A stretch of 64,000 bases of DNA from an uncultured Bacteroidales bacterium (GTDB lineage: Bacteria > Bacteroidota > Bacteroidia > Bacteroidales > UBA932), in NCBI GenBank assembly GCA_900320795.1, contig ONTQ01000004.1, positions 1 to 64,000 on the forward strand, written 5' to 3'. The translations under genes and the position numbers were made by a program. The notes beneath the pieces were generated by a model. The model was not told where the DNA came from. It ran no database searches and worked only from the letters and a program-made list of their open reading frames with translations. Positions 50,756-59,032 of the stretch are shown piece by piece (position 1 is the stretch's first letter; each line of letters starts with the position of its first letter).

Positions 50756-50851
50756 ATGTTTGAAATCATTCTTTCCGTCAGCCTGTATATCGGCGTAATT
50801 GCACTTCTTGTCAAAGGTGCCATCCTGTATTGCAACCGCTGCCCGGAATAA
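50756..50851 (+). CDS. 31-residue putative membrane peptide
   Basis: Reads MFEIILSVSLYIGVIALLVK then GAILYCNRCPE. A single hydrophobic helix (about 4-25) ends in a CxxC tail, and a promoter-like box stands in front. A hairpin (CCGGA/TCCGG) covers its stop codon and may end the transcript. No homologue recognised; it sits between the mod fragment and psuG. Confidence 0.42.
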   Translation: MFEIILSVSLYIGVIALLVKGAILYCNRCPE

Positions 50852-50862
50852 TCCGGGGCCAA

Positions 50863-51768
50863 TCAGAGAAGGGCGGCCGTCCGGGCTGCCAGACGGGCGT
50901 TGCTCAGGACCAGCTGGATATTGGAATCCAGCGAATCACCGCCTGTAAGGTCTTTGATGCGGGCCAGCAGGAAGGGCGTCGTTTCCTTCCCTTTGATACC
51001 CTTCTCATTGCATTCGGCAATAGCCTGGTCAATGGCGGCATTGATTCTCCGAGGATCCATCGAATACGCCTCCGGAATGGGATTGGTCACCAGCATGCCG
51101 CCCTGGAGTCCCATCTCCAGTTTGGCCCGGAAGGCCGATGCCAGTTCCTCCGGCGTATCAATCCGGTAATCCACCTTGAAGCCGCTCCTGCGGGTGTAGA
51201 AAGCCGGCAGTTCCTCCGTCCCATAGCCGATGACGGGAACCCCTTTGGTCTCCAGATACTCCAGCGTAAGGCCCAGGTCCAGGATGCTCTTTGCACCGGC
51301 ACAGATCACCATTACCGGCGTCATGGCCAGTTCTTCCAAATCGGCCGATATGTCCATGGTGGTCTCCGCACCGCGGTGCACGCCGCCGATACCGCCGGTC
51401 GCAAAGACCTTGATGCCGGCCATGTGGGCAATGATCATGGTCGTTGTGACAGTAGTAGCCCCGTCCGCACCCCGCGCCACCAGAACGGGTAGGTCGCGGC
51501 GGGAAGCCTTGGCCACCGCCCGGCCTTTTTTCCCCAGATACGCAATTTCTTCCGGCGTGAGCCCCGCCTTCAGCCGACCGCCGATGATGGCGATGGTAGC
51601 CGGGACAGCACCGTTCTCCCGGATGGTCTGTTCCACCTTCAGGGCCGTCTCCACATTCTGGGGATAAGGCATTCCATGGGAAATGATGGTTGATTCCAGG
51701 GCAACGACGGGTTTCCCTTCCGCAAGGGCTTTTGCCACTTCGGGCGACAGGTCCAGATACTTGTTCAT
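50863..51768 (-). CDS. psuG: Pseudouridine-5'-phosphate glycosidase
   Basis: 301 residues. 'VALESTIISHGMPYPQN', 'GAVPATIAIIGGRLKAGL', 'ARGADGATTVTTTMIIAHMA' and 'VFATGGIGGVHRGAETTMDI' are nearly invariant in PsuG (YeiN). It splits pseudouridine 5'-phosphate into uracil and ribose 5-phosphate, reversing the C-glycosidic bond. Its start overlaps the psuK stop by ATGA. Confidence 0.96.
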   Translation of the reverse strand: MNKYLDLSPEVAKALAEGKPVVALESTIISHGMPYPQNVETALKVEQTIRENGAVPATIAIIGGRLKAGLTPEEIAYLGKKGRAVAKASRRDLPVLVARGADGATTVTTTMIIAHMAGIKVFATGGIGGVHRGAETTMDISADLEELAMTPVMVICAGAKSILDLGLTLEYLETKGVPVIGYGTEELPAFYTRRSGFKVDYRIDTPEELASAFRAKLEMGLQGGMLVTNPIPEAYSMDPRRINAAIDQAIAECNEKGIKGKETTPFLLARIKDLTGGDSLDSNIQLVLSNARLAARTAALL

Positions 51769-52622
51769 ATTTTCAAATGCTTTATTTTATGGCTCACGGC
51801 GTCCGGGCTTTCCACGGCACAACGCGCACATGCGAGACCCCAGCGGGCTGATTCTTCAACGGACGCACCGGGGCCGGCGTGCACGATTCCGGCCAGAAGG
51901 GCATCCCCGCCGCCCGTGACGCTCCTGACGATACACGGAAGTGCAGGGAACGCATACACACGCCCCTCCTCTTCCACGCGGAGACCTTCGGCCCCCAGGC
52001 TGATATACTTTCTTTGAATGACGGCCTCCTCAAGGCCAGCCAGTTCCCTCTGTTCCTGCGCGTTGCACTTAAGGGCGAAGAACGCTTTCCGGACAGACAG
52101 CCTTACGGCCGCGCGGATGCGCCTTGCTTTCGCCACCGAGACGGCGTCAAGAAAAAGCGGCCGCACACAGTTGTCGATTAGAAAGGCAAGCGCTTCGGCC
52201 GACGAGTTGGCATCGGCCACCACCGCATCGGCCCCGTTGATGGTCTCCAGTCGGGCCGACAGCCACTGGGGGGTCATCCCCTCCGTAGCATTCATATCGG
52301 CCACCCCGCCCACGAGTTCACCGTCAACGTTGTTGATGGACACGAAGAAGGAGTTGGTTCCCTCATGCGCAATCTCCGAATGGCTGGTATGCATGCCGCT
52401 CTCCCGGCAGGAAGCCTCGATGACCGGGCCGAAAAGGCCGCCACCGAAAATGGTGATCAATTCCACATCGTCCCCAAGGAGTACCAGGTTGTGGGCGATA
52501 TTTCGCCCAACACCTCCCCAGGAAACCTGTACGGTCCCGGGGTTGGAATCACCGATCTGAAAAGCATGGCCGGATGTGGCGGTGATGTCCACATTGGCCC
52601 CTCCGATGACACAGATTCGCAT
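51765..52622 (-). CDS. psuK: Pseudouridine kinase (PfkB family)
   Basis: 285 residues. 'MRICVIGGANVDITA', 'NPGTVQVSWGGVGRNIAHNL' and the anion-hole/catalytic 'VRSVTGGGDALLAGIVH' are PfkB ribokinase motifs; the usual GAGD is GGGD here. It phosphorylates pseudouridine for PsuG. The ATG at 52622 is chosen because the upstream codons (SCSPSGGWF) do not look like PfkB sequence. The operon turns tRNA- and rRNA-derived pseudouridine into uracil and ribose phosphate. Confidence 0.9.
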   Translation of the reverse strand: MRICVIGGANVDITATSGHAFQIGDSNPGTVQVSWGGVGRNIAHNLVLLGDDVELITIFGGGLFGPVIEASCRESGMHTSHSEIAHEGTNSFFVSINNVDGELVGGVADMNATEGMTPQWLSARLETINGADAVVADANSSAEALAFLIDNCVRPLFLDAVSVAKARRIRAAVRLSVRKAFFALKCNAQEQRELAGLEEAVIQRKYISLGAEGLRVEEEGRVYAFPALPCIVRSVTGGGDALLAGIVHAGPGASVEESARWGLACARCAVESPDAVSHKIKHLKI

Positions 52623-52652
52623 AGAAAACCAGCCGCCTGACGGCGAGCAGGA

Positions 52653-52660
52653 CAAATGTA
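52653..52660 (-). promoter_or_regulatory. -7 box for psuK-psuG
   Basis: TACATTTG on the minus strand, 30 bases before the psuK ATG. Confidence 0.5.
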
Positions 52661-52685
52661 CGAAAAAAAATCGGTCGATTCTCAG

Positions 52686-53015
52686 CTATTTCAAAATAAG
52701 TTCCTGAACAAAGCCAACGGTGCGGTTATCGGCGGTAAAAAGCGTGTCTTCCGACAGGAAGGCATTCATTTTTTCGATGAGGGCGTCTCGTTGGAAATAG
52801 AGCTGGTTGCGGATGACGGATGAACTGAGCGTGATATAGAGCTTCCCGCCACGAAAGAAACGCTTGATGGTAAACGGACCGGCACCGGAACATGCATCCC
52901 AGGCGGCGAAAATGCGCTGGGGATTGAGCCCGGCGGCCAATTTCATGGACTTGATGAAATCCTCCACCACCTTTTCCATGCCGATGGCCTCCTTCCTATG
53001 AATCTGAACGGCCAT
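52686..53015 (-). CDS. DUF721/DciA-like protein
   Basis: 109 residues. 'RIFAAWDACSGAG', 'FRGGKLYITLSSSVIRNQLY' and 'QRDALIEKMNAFL' match the DUF721 domain, the bacterial DciA-type helicase loader family that lies next to recF in many genomes. It should act in replication initiation. The gene starts 3 bases after recF. Short for DciA, as is usual in Bacteroidetes. Confidence 0.82.
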   Translation of the reverse strand: MAVQIHRKEAIGMEKVVEDFIKSMKLAAGLNPQRIFAAWDACSGAGPFTIKRFFRGGKLYITLSSSVIRNQLYFQRDALIEKMNAFLSEDTLFTADNRTVGFVQELILK

Positions 53016-53018
53016 CTC

Positions 53019-54113
53019 CTACATCCTGGTAAAAACTCCGGCCGAGGCCGTAAAATAGGCCCGGTCGTCCGTCATACGGTCCACGATGCCCGAAAGGCGG
53101 GCCGAGTCCGTGTCGGTGATGAAAATCTGGCCAAAGTCCGATCCGGCGACCATACCGATCAGATTGGAAATGCGCCCGAGATCCAGTTTGTCGAAGACAT
53201 CGTCCAGCAGGAGCATGGGAGCAAAACCGTAGGAGCGTTTCATAATCTCATATTGGGCGAACTTGAGGGCAACCAGAAATGATTTCTGCTGCCCTTGGGA
53301 ACCGGCGCGACGGATGGGATGACCGTTCATCAAGAAAAGAAAGTCGTCCCGCTGGATGCCGGACGTCGTATAGCGTAACTTAAAGTCCTGCTCCCGGTGA
53401 GATGCAAAAACATCTGTGAGTGTGCAGTTTGTTAAATCCGTTTTATACTCAATAGATACCTCTTCTCCCCCTCCGGAAATGAGCCGGTAATACTCCGCCA
53501 CCACAGGCCGGAGTTCCTCTGTCAGACGGGCACGCGCCTCATGGATGGCGGCCGCCGGAGCATCCATGCGAGCATCGATGACGGACAGGAGAGCATGGTC
53601 GGGAGTGAAGTCCTTGAGCAGCCGGTTGCGTTGCGCAAGGAGGCGGTTATAGGACTGAACGGCGGCAAGGTACTCCCGGTCCATTTGCGAAAGGACGGCA
53701 TTGGAAAGACGCCGGCGCTCCTCCCCGGATTCACTCACGAGGGCTATATCCCCCGGAGAGACCATCACGACGGGCAGCGTTCCTATATGGTCTCCCATGC
53801 GGGTGTATGGTTTCTCGTCCCGGACCAGTTTCTTCCCTTCCCGGGAAATTTTGAGGGCAAAACGGGATTCCAGCCCATTCCCCATCAGGTAGTGGCCGCC
53901 CAAGGTGAACCCTTCCGTCCCATATCGGAAGTTGACGGCGTCCGGAGCCGGAAAAGCGCTTTTGGTCATGGAAAGATAGTAGATGGCGTCCAGCAAGTTG
54001 GTCTTCCCCTCCCCGTTGTTTCCGCTGATGCAGTTGACATTGGGACTGAAGTCCAACTCCTGGAAAGAGATGTTCCGGAAGTCCTGTACTACTATTTTCT
54101 TCAAGGAAGGCAT
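53019..54113 (-). CDS. recF: DNA replication and repair protein RecF
   Basis: 364 residues. Walker A 'ISGNNGEGKTNLLDAIYYLS', RecF signature 'MVSPGDIALVSESGEERRRL', 'TSGIQRDDFLFLMNG', 'SQGQQKSFLVALKFAQYEIM' (ABC signature) and Walker B 'MLLLDDVFDKLD'. A gap-repair SMC-like ATPase. An in-frame TTG 8 codons upstream exists, but ATG at 54113 starts the conserved 'MPSLKKIVVQDFRNI'. Confidence 0.96.
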   Translation of the reverse strand: MPSLKKIVVQDFRNISFQELDFSPNVNCISGNNGEGKTNLLDAIYYLSMTKSAFPAPDAVNFRYGTEGFTLGGHYLMGNGLESRFALKISREGKKLVRDEKPYTRMGDHIGTLPVVMVSPGDIALVSESGEERRRLSNAVLSQMDREYLAAVQSYNRLLAQRNRLLKDFTPDHALLSVIDARMDAPAAAIHEARARLTEELRPVVAEYYRLISGGGEEVSIEYKTDLTNCTLTDVFASHREQDFKLRYTTSGIQRDDFLFLMNGHPIRRAGSQGQQKSFLVALKFAQYEIMKRSYGFAPMLLLDDVFDKLDLGRISNLIGMVAGSDFGQIFITDTDSARLSGIVDRMTDDRAYFTASAGVFTRM

Positions 54114-54134
54114 GGGAGATGTTTTAATAGATTG

Positions 54135-54142
54135 CAAATATA
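54135..54142 (-). promoter_or_regulatory. -7 box for recF-DUF721
   Basis: TATATTTG on the minus strand, 21 bases before the recF ATG. Confidence 0.55.
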
Positions 54143-54154
54143 TAATATTTTTTG

Positions 54155-54162
54155 TAAATTTG
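54155..54162 (+). promoter_or_regulatory. -7 box for the TPR-yebC run
   Basis: TAAATTTG, 34 bases before the TPR gene ATG; divergent to recF. Confidence 0.55.
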
Positions 54163-54196
54163 CAGGCTCAAAAGCTAATTAAAAACAATAGATATT

Positions 54197-54877
54197 ATGG
54201 CAAAAGTAACCAAAACCGAGGAAGAGGTACGTCAGCAGAACATGGCTGAGGCCGTTTCCAAAACAGAAGAATTTTTCAAAAAGTATGGCAATATCATCTA
54301 CGGCTGCATCATCGCCGTCCTGCTGATTGCCCTGGCTATCCTGGCCTACAACCGTTTCATCCTGCAGCCCAAGAAGCAGCAAGCCATGGACCAGATGGCC
54401 CGCGCGGAGCGTTGGTTCGACGCCGGCGAGTATGAGCTTGCCCTGAGCGGAGACAACAACGACCTGGGTCTGGAGGACATCATCGCCCAGTACGGCTCCA
54501 AGGCTCCCGAGGCCGTTTATATGTATGCCGGTGTCGCCAAGCTCCACACCGGTGCCTATGAGGAAGCCATCAGCTACCTCAAGAAGTACAACGGAACAGA
54601 TCCTGTCATGCTTGCCCGCGCACAGGCCTGCATCGGTGACTGCTATGTAGAACTCAAGGACTACGCCACCGCCATCGATTATTTTACCAAGGCCGCCAAG
54701 ACCACGGACAACGCTTTCGCCGCCGCCTATCTCCTGAAGGCCGGCATCGCTGCTGAGGCCGCCGGCAACAAAGAACAAGCCCTCTCCTTCTACAAGGAAA
54801 TCAAGAGCCAGTGGGCTGCCGCCCCTGAAGCCATGGAAATCGACAAGTACATCAACCGTATTGAAATTGCCGAATAA
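54197..54877 (+). CDS. Membrane-anchored TPR protein
   Basis: 226 residues. One N-terminal membrane helix (IIYGCIIAVLLIALAILAYN) then TPRs ('MYAGVAKLHTGAYEEAISYL', 'GDCYVELKDYATAIDYFTKA', 'LKAGIAAEAAGNKEQALSFY'). The layout resembles YfgM (TPR_21), which works with the Sec and PpiD periplasmic chaperones. This is a family-level guess. Two bases separate it from yebC. Confidence 0.8.
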   Translation: MAKVTKTEEEVRQQNMAEAVSKTEEFFKKYGNIIYGCIIAVLLIALAILAYNRFILQPKKQQAMDQMARAERWFDAGEYELALSGDNNDLGLEDIIAQYGSKAPEAVYMYAGVAKLHTGAYEEAISYLKKYNGTDPVMLARAQACIGDCYVELKDYATAIDYFTKAAKTTDNAFAAAYLLKAGIAAEAAGNKEQALSFYKEIKSQWAAAPEAMEIDKYINRIEIAE

Positions 54878-54879
54878 TT

Positions 54880-55635
54880 ATGGGAAGAGCGTTTGAATTC
54901 CGCAAGGAGCGCAAGATGAAGCGCTGGGGCCACATGGCCAAGACCTTTACCAAACTGGGCAAGGAAATCACCATCGCCGTGAAACAGGGCGGTGCCGAAG
55001 TTACCGGCAATCCCCGCCTCCGCGCCCTCATCGCCGAGGCCAAGTCCGAGCAGATGCCCAAGGAGAACATCGAGCGCGCCATCAAGAAGGCCACCGAAGC
55101 CAAGACCGGTGATTTCAAGGAACTCGTCTATGAAGGATTCGGTCCTTTCGGCATCGCATACCTGGTAGAGGCTGCCACAGATAACAATACCCGTACCGTG
55201 GCCAACGTCCGCAGCTACTTCACCAAGTGCGGCGGCTCCCTCCAGACCAGCGGCAGCGTGGCCTTCATGTTCGACCACAAGTGCGTATTCCGGATCAAGG
55301 AAGATCCCGCCAAACCCATCGACGTGGAAGAACTGGAACTCGAACTCATTGATTTCGGCGCTGAAGAAGTCTTCAAGCAGGAAGTGGAAGATGAGGACGA
55401 GAACGTGACGGTGGAGATTTCCATCTACGGAGACTATTCCGCTTACGGCCAGATTCAGAAATACATTGAAGAGAAAGGTTACGAACTCGTATCCGGCGGC
55501 TTCGAACAGATTCCCAACGTGGAACTGAAGGAAGTGACCGCCGAGCAGCGCGCCACCCTCGAAAAACTCATCGGCCTGTTAGAGGACGACGAAGATGTCA
55601 CCAACGTTTACACCACCATGGCTCCTGAGGCCTGA
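54880..55635 (+). CDS. yebC: YebC/PmpR family regulator
   Basis: 251 residues. 'MGRAFEFRKERKMKRWGHMA', 'NPRLRALIAEAKSEQMPKEN', 'YEGFGPFGIAYLVEAATDNN' and 'KCGGSLQTSGSVAFMF' identify YebC. Members bind DNA as regulators in some bacteria, and recent work links the family to ribosome rescue at proline-rich stretches. The next gene starts on the last base of its TGA (TGATG). Confidence 0.95.
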   Translation: MGRAFEFRKERKMKRWGHMAKTFTKLGKEITIAVKQGGAEVTGNPRLRALIAEAKSEQMPKENIERAIKKATEAKTGDFKELVYEGFGPFGIAYLVEAATDNNTRTVANVRSYFTKCGGSLQTSGSVAFMFDHKCVFRIKEDPAKPIDVEELELELIDFGAEEVFKQEVEDEDENVTVEISIYGDYSAYGQIQKYIEEKGYELVSGGFEQIPNVELKEVTAEQRATLEKLIGLLEDDEDVTNVYTTMAPEA

Positions 55636-56543
55636 TGATGCGACAAGGAAAGTTAATTATCTTATTACTAATGATTCTCACTATGCCATCCTGCGGCATA
55701 GTGAGATTTCGTAATGCACCCAGCTATCACGCGGGTTCTCCCTACAAGAAGGGCTATGAGCAAAAGGGACTCGTCGAAGAGGTCACCTACGATTGCAGCG
55801 TCCCCGGACCTTCCCAACGGCGCATGATTGTCTATCTCCCCCACGATTATTATCAGGACTTGGAGCGGTATCCCGTGTTTTACCTCCTTCACGGGGCTCG
55901 TGGATACGAGACTTCATGGATTCGAAAAGGAGCCGTTTATGAATCCACCGACAGTTTGGTGGCAGCCGGCCTGGCCGTTCCCTGTATCGTGGTCATGCCC
56001 AACGTTAACCAGTACAACGACGACAAGGATTTCGAAGACAGTCGTTTCAAAGACGCTTTTGAATCCATCTTCGAAGTGGACGGAACGGTGGAGTCGGCCT
56101 TTGTCAAGGACGTGGTAGCCGTGGTGGACAGTCTGTACCGGACCATCCCGGACAAGGAACACAGGGCCATTGCCGGCCTGTCTATCGGTGGCTATCAGAG
56201 TATTTATTTCGGAGCAAACCACCCGGACGTGTTCGGTTATATCGGCGCGTTTTCCCCTTATATGTGGAGCATCGGAAAACCCACCCCTTACCGCAGGGAT
56301 TTCTATGGAAAACTACATAAAAGAATGGGACTGCAGTACAGTGAGAATCCCCCTGAAGGATACTACCTGTACGCCGGAAAATGGGACATCATGCGCCCTT
56401 CCACTTACCGGCTGCACCATTACATGACGCGGAAAGGCTATCCGCACGAATACTACCGCTATCCCGGCTCCCATGACTGGAAGAACGGATGGATCGAGGA
56501 GTATCAGGACATGCTGCAACGAGTATTCAAAACGCAAGATTGA
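55635..56543 (+). CDS. Secreted esterase-D-like alpha/beta hydrolase
   Basis: 302 residues. Lipobox 'ILTMPSCGIV'; alpha/beta hydrolase with 'YPVFYLLHGARGYETSW', nucleophile Ser in 'IAGLSIGGYQSIYFG' and catalytic His in 'RYPGSHDWKNG'. It is of the Esterase/Fes-like family (feruloyl or S-formylglutathione esterase-like) that trims polysaccharide esters in Bacteroidetes. Substrate unknown. Linked by TGATG overlap to yebC and by 3 bases to the glycosyltransferase. Confidence 0.85.
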   Translation: MMRQGKLIILLLMILTMPSCGIVRFRNAPSYHAGSPYKKGYEQKGLVEEVTYDCSVPGPSQRRMIVYLPHDYYQDLERYPVFYLLHGARGYETSWIRKGAVYESTDSLVAAGLAVPCIVVMPNVNQYNDDKDFEDSRFKDAFESIFEVDGTVESAFVKDVVAVVDSLYRTIPDKEHRAIAGLSIGGYQSIYFGANHPDVFGYIGAFSPYMWSIGKPTPYRRDFYGKLHKRMGLQYSENPPEGYYLYAGKWDIMRPSTYRLHHYMTRKGYPHEYYRYPGSHDWKNGWIEEYQDMLQRVFKTQD

Positions 56544-56546
56544 ACT

Positions 56547-57719
56547 ATGAAAATCCTTTTTGTCATCAATAATTTCTACGTCACTGGAAACGGTCTTTCG
56601 GCATCGGCCCGCCGGACTGCGGACTATCTGAAAAGAGCCGGACACGACGTGCGGATCCTCTCCGGCCCCAATTCAAAAGACCCGCAGTTGCAGCCGGACT
56701 ATCTCCTGGAGGACTATGTTTTCCCGATTGTCAATCCCATTGTGAGTGCCCAGGGCTACCGTTTTGCCCAGAGTAACCTTCCCCTGATGGAAGAAGCCGC
56801 CCGCTGGGCCGATATCATCCATCTGGAAGAGCCTTTCGTGATAGAGGACCGCATGCTCCATATCTGCGAGAAACTGGGGAAACCGGTCACGGCCACCTAT
56901 CACCTTCATCCGGAGAACATCACCAATTCCCTGGGGCCCCTTCGCTACTGGAAAGGCCTGAACCGGACCATCCTGCGCGCCTGGAAGCGCCACACGTTCG
57001 ACCATTGCGAATATGTGCAGTGCCCTACGGAGAACGTACTGGACCGCCTGCGCCGCTATCATATCGAGGCCAAACTGGAACTCATCTCCAATGGCGTCGT
57101 CCCCGACAAATGCATCCGGATGGAGAATCCCCCTGAGGATTATGAAAATCCGGAACGCCCTTTGCGGGTGGTCTATATCGGCCGCCTTTCCAAGGAAAAA
57201 GACCAGCCTACGCTGCTGGAGGCCATGAAGTACAGCAAGTACGCAAAGAGAATCCAACTTCATTTCGCCGGTCTGGGGCCCACCGTAAACACCATCAAGC
57301 GCAAGTCGCTTAAGCTTTATGAAGAAGACATCCTCTCCTATGAACCCGTCTTCACCTTCGAAGACCGTGACGGCCTCCGTAAACTGGCCGCCGGAGCCGA
57401 TCTCTGCGTTCACTGCGCCACCATCGAAGTGGAAGGCCTGTCCATCATGGAGGCCATGCAGCAGGGTGTCGTTCCCATCATCGCCCAGGGCCGGTACAGC
57501 GGAACTTCCCAGTTCGCCATCGACCGCCACTGCATTTTCCCAGAAGGTAATCCCGAGGCCCTCGCCCACCGCATCGACTATTGGCTGGACCGTCCCAGAG
57601 AGCGTTGGGACATGGGATGGAAATATGTAGCCCACATGGAAAAATACGACATCCGTAAATCTATAGAGCAGCTGGTACAGATGTTCCAGAAAGCCATTGA
57701 CGAAAAGAAAGGTCTTTAA
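56547..57719 (+). CDS. Glycosyltransferase family 4
   Basis: 390 residues, GT-B fold. 'MKILFVINNFYVTGNGLSAS', 'LRVVYIGRLSKEKDQPTLLE', 'HFAGLGPTVN', 'ATIEVEGLSIMEAMQQGVVP' (the E-x7-E of GT4). A cytoplasmic retaining transferase for lipid or glycan synthesis; sugar and acceptor unknown. It closes the TPR-yebC-esterase run, with a terminator across its stop codon. Confidence 0.88.
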   Translation: MKILFVINNFYVTGNGLSASARRTADYLKRAGHDVRILSGPNSKDPQLQPDYLLEDYVFPIVNPIVSAQGYRFAQSNLPLMEEAARWADIIHLEEPFVIEDRMLHICEKLGKPVTATYHLHPENITNSLGPLRYWKGLNRTILRAWKRHTFDHCEYVQCPTENVLDRLRRYHIEAKLELISNGVVPDKCIRMENPPEDYENPERPLRVVYIGRLSKEKDQPTLLEAMKYSKYAKRIQLHFAGLGPTVNTIKRKSLKLYEEDILSYEPVFTFEDRDGLRKLAAGADLCVHCATIEVEGLSIMEAMQQGVVPIIAQGRYSGTSQFAIDRHCIFPEGNPEALAHRIDYWLDRPRERWDMGWKYVAHMEKYDIRKSIEQLVQMFQKAIDEKKGL

Positions 57720-57733
57720 GCCTTTCTTTTTTT
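57704..57733 (+). terminator. Terminator of the TPR-yebC-esterase-GT4 run
   Basis: AAAGAAAGG / CCTTTCTTT stem with an 8-nt loop holding the stop codon, followed by T-rich sequence. It separates the run from the next operon. Confidence 0.82.
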
Positions 57734-57745
57734 GTGTTTTTTCTG

Positions 57746-57753
57746 TAGATTTG
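57746..57753 (+). promoter_or_regulatory. -7 box for the HprK/Sec11/PqqD/ABC operon
   Basis: TAGATTTG matches TAnnTTTG, 6 bases before the GTG start. Confidence 0.55.
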
Positions 57754-57759
57754 TAGTTC

Positions 57760-58620
57760 GTGTATAATAATCATTCATATCAAGTTGCCGGATTTCGCTT
57801 CCAAATTGAAGGCGCTATGCCCTCCATGCCCAATCTGGCTCCCTTCCAGTCAGAGGACGGAGAAGAGCTTTTCCGCCTGGAACTGGTTTCCAGCATGATT
57901 CCCGCCCCTTCAACGCCCGTTTTCAAGACGGACGACGGTCCCGGCTTTCCCGAAATTTCCATCGACGCCTTGGAAGAAGGGGGATACCGTTTCCGCGTGC
58001 GTCCCCTCCCCGGGACTCCCCTGGCGGCGGAACTGCGGACAAACGGAGACTTCACCCATGGCAGCCTGCTCTTTCTGGGCGAAGACCATTCCTTTGCCTT
58101 GAACAATGCCCTCATGCTGCTCTTTGCCTTCGCATCGGCCCGTCACGGTGTACTGGAAATGCATTCGTCCGTGGTCATGAACGGAGGGAAAGGGTATCTC
58201 TTCCTGGGCCGGAGCGGTACCGGGAAAAGCACTCACAGCAGCCTTTGGCTCAAGCATATACCCGGAACGGAACTGCTCAATGACGACAACCCCATCCTCC
58301 GGCTGATGCCGGACGGGACAGCCCGTGTGTACGGTTCGCCCTGGAGCGGGAAAACTCCCTGCTACAAGAACAAGGATGTTTCCGCCGCAGCCGTTGTCCG
58401 CATCCGCCAGGCTCCTTTTAACAAGATTGAGCGGCTTCCCGCCATCCAAGCCTATGCATCCCTCATGGCATCGGCCTCCAGTTTCCGTCCTTTCAAAGAA
58501 CTGGCCGATAGCTGGCATCGTACCCTGGAAAGCCTTGTCACCTTTCTTCCCTGCTACGTATTGGACTGCCTGCCCGACCAGGCCGCCGCTGAACTATGCT
58601 ATAAAACTGTCCATGGATAA
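57760..58620 (+). CDS. HPr-kinase-like P-loop kinase (first gene of peptide-type operon)
   Basis: 286 residues starting with GTG (VYNNHSYQVAGFRFQIEGAM). A P-loop 'LFLGRSGTGKSTHSSLWLK' (about 148-165), 'MHSSVVM' before it and 'LLNDDNPILRL' (176-ish Asp) after it are the HprK-like pattern. In lasso-peptide and related clusters such kinases modify the precursor peptide by phosphorylation. The N-terminal ~120 residues are a separate beta-rich part. It belongs to a four-gene operon with ATGA-type overlaps. Whether it phosphorylates a peptide or a sugar is not shown. Confidence 0.75.
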   Translation: MYNNHSYQVAGFRFQIEGAMPSMPNLAPFQSEDGEELFRLELVSSMIPAPSTPVFKTDDGPGFPEISIDALEEGGYRFRVRPLPGTPLAAELRTNGDFTHGSLLFLGEDHSFALNNALMLLFAFASARHGVLEMHSSVVMNGGKGYLFLGRSGTGKSTHSSLWLKHIPGTELLNDDNPILRLMPDGTARVYGSPWSGKTPCYKNKDVSAAAVVRIRQAPFNKIERLPAIQAYASLMASASSFRPFKELADSWHRTLESLVTFLPCYVLDCLPDQAAAELCYKTVHG

Positions 58621-59032
58621 ACGCACTGTCGCCAACGAGATCCTGCTGGAAGAGGCCGCAGCCCTGATGCTGGAAGGACGCGAAGTCACGTTCACGCCTC
58701 TCGGCAATAGCATGCTCCCCTTCATCCGTGGCGGAAAAGACGCTGTCCGCCTACGGAAAAACCCCTCCGTAGCCATCGGTGACGTCATCCTCGTACGTCT
58801 CCCGGGCCGATATGTCCTGCACCGCCTCATCCACATGGACGGAGACCGTCTCACACTCATGGGAGACGGAAACATTGCCGGGACGGAGACCTGCACCACC
58901 GGCGATGTGCTGGGCACGGTGACCGCCATCCTGCGGGACGGAAAAGAGATCATTCCCGGGGATGGACGTTTCTGGCGCCGTCTCCTTCCCATCAGAAGAT
59001 ATATCCTAGCCATTTATAGAAGATTACCATGA
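58613..59032 (+). CDS. S26 signal-peptidase-like protein of the Ser-His (Sec11/SipW) type
   Basis: 139 residues. 'FTPLGNSMLPFIRGG' has the Ser33-Met motif of S26 peptidases. At the general-base position the bacterial Lys is replaced by His70 in 'YVLHRLIHM', and 'LTLMGDGNIAG' supplies the Asp, as in archaeal/ER Sec11 and SipW enzymes. There is no N-terminal membrane helix; the C-terminus is a basic amphipathic segment (RFWRRLLPIRRYILAIYRRL). It may cleave a leader peptide in the operon's product. Overlaps the kinase gene by 8 bases and the PqqD-like gene by 4. Confidence 0.8.
   Translation: MDKRTVANEILLEEAAALMLEGREVTFTPLGNSMLPFIRGGKDAVRLRKNPSVAIGDVILVRLPGRYVLHRLIHMDGDRLTLMGDGNIAGTETCTTGDVLGTVTAILRDGKEIIPGDGRFWRRLLPIRRYILAIYRRLP

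Noticed and set aside
57720..57760. Precursor peptide gene for the four-gene operon
   Set aside because: Only 40 bases lie between terminator and first gene; no short ORF with a leader-like sequence.
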